A stretch of DNA of 64,000 nt. It comes from an uncultured Acetatifactor sp. (GTDB lineage Bacteria > Bacillota > Clostridia > Lachnospirales > Lachnospiraceae). A model generated the notes under the pieces. That model did not search any database and was not told the DNA's origin. It saw nothing but the letters and a program-made list of their open reading frames with translations. The stretch spans positions 1-64,000 of the forward strand of contig CALWSL010000009.1 of assembly GCA_944384205.1 (NCBI GenBank), in the 5' to 3' direction. The position numbers were made by a program, and so were the translations under genes. Shown piece by piece: positions 59,139 to 64,000 of the stretch (the first letter of the stretch is position 1; every line of letters begins with the position of its first letter).

Positions 59139-60020
59139 ATGGCTTTATTATTGAGTGTTTTGGAACAGGGTATGATATACGGAATCCTGGCATTGGGTGT
59201 GTATATTACCTATAAAATTCTGGATTTTCCTGATTTAACCGTGGATGGAAGCTTTCCCTTCGGAGCGGCGCTTACGGTCCGTTTAATCAGTGATTTGGGA
59301 GTGCCGGCGATTCTGACGCTTCCCATTGCGTTTCTGGGCGGCGCGCTGGTGGGTATGTGTACCGGTCTGATTCATGTAAAGCTGAAGGTCAGGGATTTGC
59401 TGTCCGGTATCATTATGATGACGGGACTTTACACCGTCAATCTGTGGGGGGCAGGGACCGGCTATGTTCCTATCTTCAATAAAGAAAGCATTTTCGACAA
59501 TCAGGTGCTAAACAGTATTTTTCCCTCCTTTTTGACGAATTTTAAGAATGTTATTATTATCTTTGTGATTACAATGATTGCAAAATATCTTCTGGACTGG
59601 TATATGAGTACCAAATCAGGTTTTCTACTTCGTGCAGTCGGCGATAACGATACCATCGTAACCAGTCTCGGCGTGGATAAAGGACTGGTAAAAATCGTTG
59701 GTCTTTCCATTGCCAATGGTCTGGTATCCTTAAGCGGCTGTATTTATGCGCAGCAGCAGAGATGTTTTGAAATTTCCATCGGTACCGGAGCAGTGGTAAT
59801 CGGTCTCGCCAGTGTCATAATCGGGACCAGTCTTTTTAAGAAGATAACGTTCTTTCGTGTGACAGCCAGTGTGATTATCGGTTCCATTCTTTATAAGGCG
59901 TGTGTGGCGCTTGCCATGTTTGCAGGCATTGACGCCAATGCAATCAAGCTGATAACGGCGGTATTGTTCCTGATTATCCTTGTTATCAGTATGGATAGAA
60001 AGAAGGTGAAGTCATGTTAG
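59139..60020 (+). CDS. trpY: Tryptophan ABC transporter permease
   Basis: 293 residues, GGGAGGA before the ATG. About eight membrane helices of the branched-chain amino-acid (BPD_transp_2) type: early L-A-L-G-V-Y-I-T-Y-K-I-L-D-F-P-D-L-T-V-D-G, the coupling segment A-V-G-D-N, and late N-G-L-V-S-L-S-G. It ends overlapping the start of trpZ, so the two are translated in tandem. Confidence 0.88.
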   Translation: MALLLSVLEQGMIYGILALGVYITYKILDFPDLTVDGSFPFGAALTVRLISDLGVPAILTLPIAFLGGALVGMCTGLIHVKLKVRDLLSGIIMMTGLYTVNLWGAGTGYVPIFNKESIFDNQVLNSIFPSFLTNFKNVIIIFVITMIAKYLLDWYMSTKSGFLLRAVGDNDTIVTSLGVDKGLVKIVGLSIANGLVSLSGCIYAQQQRCFEISIGTGAVVIGLASVIIGTSLFKKITFFRVTASVIIGSILYKACVALAMFAGIDANAIKLITAVLFLIILVISMDRKKVKSC

Positions 60021-60787
60021 AGCTGGTTCATATTTCAAAAAATTATAATCCGGGTTCTGTCAATGAGCTTTGTCTGTTCAAGGATTTTAATTTTAAGGTA
60101 AACGACGGAGATTTTGTGTCTGTGGTCGGAAGCAACGGCTCCGGCAAGACGTCCATGTTAAATATTATCTGCGGAAGTATTGATGTAGACGGAGGAAAGA
60201 TTCTGATAAACGGACAGGATATTTCAAGACAGAAGGATTTTGTGCGTCAGCGCCGTATTGGCAGGGTTTATCAGGACCCTTCCAAGGGTACCTGCCCGGC
60301 AATGACGATTTTGGAAAATATGTCTCTTGCCGAAAACAAGGGAAAGCCTTATAATTTAGGCAGAGGCGTAAACAAAGCCAGGATTGAAGGGTATCGGGAA
60401 ATGCTCCGACCTTTAAATCTGGGACTGGAGGATAAGATGGGAGTTCAGGTAGGCTCCCTGTCAGGCGGTCAGCGTCAGGCGTTGGCGCTTCTGATGGCAA
60501 CCATGACGCCGATTGACTTTCTGATTCTGGATGAGCATACCGCAGCGCTTGACCCGAAAACGGCGGAAATTATCATGGAGCTTACGGATAGGGTAGTTAA
60601 GGAAAAGGGTGTTACTACTATTATGGTAACCCACAATCTGCGTTATGCGGTGGAATATGGGAATCGCCTCATTATGATGCACGAGGGCAATGTGATTCTG
60701 GATAAGGCAGGCGAAGAGAAAAGAACCGTTAATACCGAAGAGATTATGGGAATCTTTAACAGAATCAGTGTGGAATGCGGAAATTAA
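60014..60787 (+). CDS. trpZ: Tryptophan ABC transporter ATP-binding protein
   Basis: 257 residues. Walker A G-S-N-G-S-G-K-T-S (about 40-48), signature L-S-G-G-Q-R-Q-A, Walker B F-L-I-L-D-E-H-T-A-A-L-D-P and switch His in M-V-T-H-N. The Walker B has His after the Glu, as is common in this subfamily. Third gene of the T-box-controlled trpXYZ operon, ended by the hairpin at 60786-60825. Confidence 0.9.
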   Translation: MLELVHISKNYNPGSVNELCLFKDFNFKVNDGDFVSVVGSNGSGKTSMLNIICGSIDVDGGKILINGQDISRQKDFVRQRRIGRVYQDPSKGTCPAMTILENMSLAENKGKPYNLGRGVNKARIEGYREMLRPLNLGLEDKMGVQVGSLSGGQRQALALLMATMTPIDFLILDEHTAALDPKTAEIIMELTDRVVKEKGVTTIMVTHNLRYAVEYGNRLIMMHEGNVILDKAGEEKRTVNTEEIMGIFNRISVECGN

Positions 60788-60825
60788 AAACAGCAGCAGT
60801 CATCGAAGCGGTGGCTGCTGTTTTT
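60786..60825 (+). terminator. Terminator of trpXYZ
   Basis: AAAAACAGCAGC pairs with GCTGCTGTTTTT, starting at the trpZ stop and ending 15 bases before the fructokinase gene. Confidence 0.85.
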
Positions 60826-60840
60826 ACAGGAGGCTACGGA

Positions 60841-61841
60841 TGAAAAAATACGATGTGACGGCATTGGGAGAGTTGTTGATTGATTTTACGATGAATGGAG
60901 AGAGCGGTCAGGGGAATCCCTTATTTGAGGCAAATCCCGGCGGTGCGCCCTGCAATGTGCTTGCCATGCTGCAGAAGCTGGGGAAACGGACGGCTTTTAT
61001 TGGTAAGGTGGGAAACGATATGTTTGGCAATCTGCTGGAGGAGCGGGTTCGCAGTACCGGAATTAACCTCGACGGACTAAAAAAAGATGAATATGTGCAT
61101 ACAACCCTTGCATTTGTCAGAACGCTTGCGGATGGCGACAGGGATTTTTCCTTTTACCGCAGTCCCGGTGCGGATATGATGCTTACGGAAGAGGAAGTGG
61201 ATGTGCAGTTGATTCGCGATTCGAGAATCTTTCATTTTGGAACGCTGTCCATGACGGATGCTGTGGTGGAGCAGGCGACCCGAAAGGCAATTACGGTTGC
61301 GAAAGAAAGCGGCTGTCTGCTGTCCTTCGACCCTAACTTGCGTCCGCCTCTCTGGAGTTCCTTGGAGAAGGCGAAGGAGAAGATTGCTTTTGGCTTAAGT
61401 GTCTGTGATATTTTGAAGATATCGGATAATGAGATTGCGTTTATGACGGGAACTGCGGATATTGATGAGGGAATCGGGCGTATCCATGAGCAATATCAGA
61501 TTCCGCTGATTTTTGCAACGTTGGGTAAGGAAGGAAGCAGGGCTTACTATCAGGATATGGTGGTGAGCGTTCCCGGCTTTATAAACCCGAATACCATAGA
61601 GACAACGGGGGCAGGGGATACCTTCTGCGCCTGCGCGCTGAATTCTGTGTTGGAGCATGGAGCGAAGCTGGGAGCGGATGACGCGGAGGATATGCGGGGG
61701 ATGCTTCGGGATTTGCGTCGGGAGGATTTGGCGGAACTTTTGACCTTCGCGAACGGCGCGGCGTCCCTGATTACCACGAGGAAGGGCGCACTCTGCGTGA
61801 TGCCGGAGAAGGAGGAAGTGCTTCGGTATATTAGGCGATGA
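60841..61841 (+). CDS. Fructokinase-type PfkB carbohydrate kinase
   Basis: 333 residues from ATG 60841 (GGAGG nine bases before). The first PfkB signature G-G-A-P-C-N-V-L-A-M-L is at about 32-42, with G-K-V-G-N-D-M-F-G at about 55. The second signature with the catalytic base is T-T-G-A-G-D-T-F-C (about 257-265). The N-terminal L-G-E-L-L-I-D-F and D-P-N-L-R-P-P-L-W fit fructokinases. There is an unusual insertion near the end (G-A-D-D-A-E-D-M-R-G). The 3' end abuts a degraded regulator on the other strand. Confidence 0.85.
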
Positions 61842-62119
61842 GCAGGTTTTTTTTGTTCTGCAATAATGTTTTCTACCAAAGTGTTAATACTGGTTTGCAG
61901 TGCAGGGGAAAGCTTACAATATCTGTCCAGATGCTGCAACTGGCCAGGGGAATAAATTACTTCAATCTTCTCATGTGGACGAGAAGGCTCATCAGTATAT
62001 TCTACAATATAGTCTACTGTGGTGTGGAAATAATCAGCGAAATCTTTGAGTGTGCGGATGCTTGGTTCAGCGAGATTATTTTCATATTTGTAAATGGTTT
62101 GCTGGCTCAGGTTAAACAT
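61838..62119 (-). pseudogene. XRE-family regulator, broken at both ends
   Basis: A helix-turn-helix (S-Q-Q-A-L-A-D-M-F-N-L-S-Q-Q-T-I-Y-K-Y-E) and the following A-D-Y-F-H-T-T-V-D-Y-I-V-E-Y belong to XRE regulators. The part before the motif is shortened: a TAA lies about 13 codons before the ATG at 62119 in the same frame. At the other end no native stop is found, and the frame runs on antisense into the fructokinase gene to 61550. Both ends look eroded. Confidence 0.6.
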
Positions 62120-62295
62120 ATCTGCAAGAGCCTGCTGGCTACAGTGGCAGTCTGCTCGATGTATTTATGATATAAGTTAATTTCATCGCGAAAAAAACAA
62201 ACTTTATAAAAATAATCTAAAATGTTACACAAAGTGTTGATAACGTGCGCACAAATGAATCTAATATAATTAGAAAAGATAGGAGGATGAGGAAT

Positions 62296-62595
62296 ATGGC
62301 AAAGACAGCAAATATTAATATCCGTATTGACCCTGAAACCAAAACCAAGGCGGAAAAGCTTTTTGCAAGTTTTGGTATAACAATAACAGATGCGATTAAT
62401 ATTTTTTTGCGAAAATCTATTATGGAGGGTGGTTTGCCTTTTGAAGTAAAACAACCTAAATACAATGAGGAAACAGAAGCGGCAATGGAAGAAACACGAG
62501 CTATTATGCAGGGAAAAGTTGATGCAAAAAAATATTCTTCGGCACAGGAATTGTTTGAAGAACTGGATGCGGAAATGGATGGTGAAGAATGTTAG
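62296..62595 (+). CDS. RelB/DinJ-family antitoxin
   Basis: 99 residues from ATG 62296, with AGGAGG nine bases upstream; an in-frame ATG at 62287 touches that site. The N-terminal ribbon-helix-helix reads N-I-N-I-R-I-D-P-E-T-K-T-K-A-E and F-G-I-T-I-T-D-A-I-N-I-F-L, the DinJ signature. The acidic C-terminus (E-E-L-D-A-E-M-D-G-E-E-C) would bind the toxin. The partner toxin gene overlaps but is truncated. Confidence 0.85.
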   Translation: MAKTANINIRIDPETKTKAEKLFASFGITITDAINIFLRKSIMEGGLPFEVKQPKYNEETEAAMEETRAIMQGKVDAKKYSSAQELFEELDAEMDGEEC

Positions 62596-62756
62596 AGTTG
62601 GAAGTTACCGGACAATTCCGGAAGGATTACAAACGTATTAAGAAACGCGGATATAATATGGAGTTACTAGAAAGGGTGATTGATACCTTGCCTGCAGAGA
62701 AAATTCTGATTGATTCAATAAATTTCTGGAATTATTTAAGAAAAATTCCCGATTAG
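62589..62756 (+). pseudogene. YafQ/RelE-family toxin, truncated
   Basis: The ATG at 62589 overlaps the antitoxin stop. The sequence starts L-E-V-T-G-Q-F-R-K-D-Y-K-R-I-K-K-R-G-Y, the conserved YafQ beginning. After about 36 residues the similarity ends and the frame stops at codon 56. The family normally has about 90 residues, with catalytic His and Arg in the second half, so this copy should be inactive. Confidence 0.75.
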
Positions 62757-63009
62757 AATGAAAATATTACAAGTCCTGCGCAACCACAGCAAGGAATAAC
62801 ATATGTATTATATACCAAAATTATATGAAGATAACTGAGAAATTTTTGTAGATTTTATTTCATTCTGTTTTCTGTAAATCAAGTGTTTTAATGATATATG
62901 CTTGAAAAAGAGTCTGCTACATTTTTTTATATTAATCTTGAAAGTTCTGTGATATAATGCTGTAATACGGACTGAGATATATTTGCATTGGAAAGAAAGA
63001 GGAATAGGA
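62757..63009 (+). promoter_or_regulatory. Intergenic region with extended -10 promoter for the ATPase gene
   Basis: AT-rich. The only clear signal is TGATATAAT (62950-62958), an extended -10, about 50 bases before the next ATG. GGAATAGGA provides a weak ribosome site. No gene is seen. Confidence 0.45.
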
Positions 63010-64000
63010 ATGGCAATTAAATCAATAAAAATTTTAAATGTTATGGCATTTCAAAGGCAATGGAGAAAAAATAATGGAGATTGCAGTATCTTTGATGTCA
63101 AAGCTGGCGATAAAATTGGTGAGGCATTTGAACTGCAATTTGGCGATGGAATTAATGTAATTATAGGAGAAAATGGTGTAGGAAAGACTACTATATTAAA
63201 AATGATTTATGCAGCGACGCAATGGTCCTTCCTAAAGACTGAAGCAGGAAAAACACAAAAGTTGATACATTTCTTTTCCAACAATCTTTCTAATATGGAC
63301 TTATTACAAAATAAAAGTGATGGAGGATTTTCTTATTTTGAGGTATCGGACGGAACGCATACGTTTACGAATAATCTGTCCCAAAACAGTATAATAGATT
63401 TTGACGATTGGTTAGGATTGAATATTCAGTCTGTTTTTATACCAACAACAGAAATGTTATCCCATTCCAAGGGCTTTCTTGCATTGAATCAGAAGTATAA
63501 GCTGCCATTTGACGGAACGCAAATTGATATTATAGTCAATGCGTCCTTGCCGGAAGTGAGAGAATTACCGGATTATATGGAGGCAATTTTGGAGAAAATC
63601 AGTCGTGCCATTGACGGGGCTGTAATTATGGAAAATGATACTTTTTATGTGCTGAAAAAGGATGGGAGAAAAATTGATTTTTCACTGGAAGCGGAAGGAT
63701 TAAGAAAGTTAGGCTTGCTTTGGAAACTGATACGCAACGGTTTATTGGAAAAAGGAGCAGTGCTATTATGGGATGAACCGGAAGCAAATTTGAATCCGGA
63801 ATTATTTCCACTTGTTGTAGATATTTTGTTGGAGTTGGAGAAGGCAGGAATCCAAGTGTTTGTTGCGACACATAGCTATAATCTTGCAAAGTACTTTGAA
63901 GTTAAGCGAAATAGTAAGGAGCAGGTGCAATATCATAATTTATATAAAGCGTCATCGGAGGTAGCGCCGGAATATCACTTGCCGGATGATTCATTCGTAG
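63010..64000 (+). CDS. AAA-type ATPase (OLD/RecF-like), partial
   Basis: The frame is open from ATG 63010 to the end of the window (330 residues). Walker A is I-G-E-N-G-V-G-K-T-T-I-L (about 53-64). Late motifs are L-L-W-D-E-P-E-A-N-L-N-P (Walker B and D-loop) and V-F-V-A-T-H-S-Y (switch His). This is the layout of small SMC/ABC-like AAA ATPases that often accompany nucleases in defence systems. What follows lies outside the window, so a partner cannot be named. Confidence 0.8.
   Translation, partial: MAIKSIKILNVMAFQRQWRKNNGDCSIFDVKAGDKIGEAFELQFGDGINVIIGENGVGKTTILKMIYAATQWSFLKTEAGKTQKLIHFFSNNLSNMDLLQNKSDGGFSYFEVSDGTHTFTNNLSQNSIIDFDDWLGLNIQSVFIPTTEMLSHSKGFLALNQKYKLPFDGTQIDIIVNASLPEVRELPDYMEAILEKISRAIDGAVIMENDTFYVLKKDGRKIDFSLEAEGLRKLGLLWKLIRNGLLEKGAVLLWDEPEANLNPELFPLVVDILLELEKAGIQVFVATHSYNLAKYFEVKRNSKEQVQYHNLYKASSEVAPEYHLPDDSFV

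Noticed and set aside
61550-61837. C-terminal extension of the XRE regulator frame
   Set aside because: It is antisense to the well-supported fructokinase gene and unlike any regulator.

Overview
The window looks like a gut Lachnospiraceae (class Clostridia) chromosome. The grounds are the dnaG-rpoD-trmK housekeeping block, strong GGAGG-type ribosome binding sites, a tryptophan T-box leader in front of trpXYZ, lantibiotic-immunity genes of the kind carried on Firmicutes mobile elements, and moderate GC content. No taxonomic search was possible, so this is inference.

Layout. Positions 1-3,050 hold the tail of a cell-wall-binding protein, an ORF-less group II intron relic, a small unknown gene, mgsA, an orphan FliD-like gene and tRNA-Leu. 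Positions 3,116-29,092 are one long minus-strand phage-tail locus. Read in transcription order it has a 63-aa protein, a 924-aa single-polypeptide RNA polymerase of the YonO/RdRP type, a zinc-ribbon protein, tail-tube and assembly genes, endolysin and holin, a tape-measure gene in pieces, the distal tail protein, a frameshifted tail-tip gene, and two appendage proteins with S74 self-cleaving chaperone tails. No head, portal, terminase or integrase gene is present. Positions 29,627-34,128 are an orphan lantibiotic immunity operon (LanFEG, a lipoprotein, LanR, LanK). Positions 34,200-37,200 hold gene remnants, two LexA-like boxes, and a sigma factor paired with a DUF262 protein.

From 37,450 to 61,841 the genes are ordinary chromosomal ones on the plus strand: an acyltransferase/DUF6320/esterase trio, dgt, dnaG, rpoD, trmK, a TGS-domain nucleoside kinase, rnpB, a broken Rpn gene, two CobW-type GTPases, an O-antigen-ligase-like protein, a ZIP transporter, ylmH, a CmpB-type membrane protein, a BFD ferredoxin-like protein, a two-component system, trpXYZ and a fructokinase. 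The right end (61,838-64,000) is accessory again: a degraded XRE regulator, a DinJ-type antitoxin with a truncated toxin, and the start of an AAA ATPase.

The most unusual part is the tape-measure region (8,579-21,317). A 402-codon first exon ends in a group I intron-like sequence. Two different second exons (18,176 down, and 13,855 down) both start with Ile-Phe-Lys-Thr-Ile. Each is preceded by small perfect hairpins with different stems but the same 7-nt loop (TGTGGAG, once TGTGGAA), and each intervening element carries cargo genes instead of a transposase. A 766-bp direct repeat links the two second exons and fits a 4.8-kb Campbell-type insertion that delivered an alternative exon. Together with a private RNA polymerase on a headless tail locus, this is the best candidate for an undescribed system in the window.
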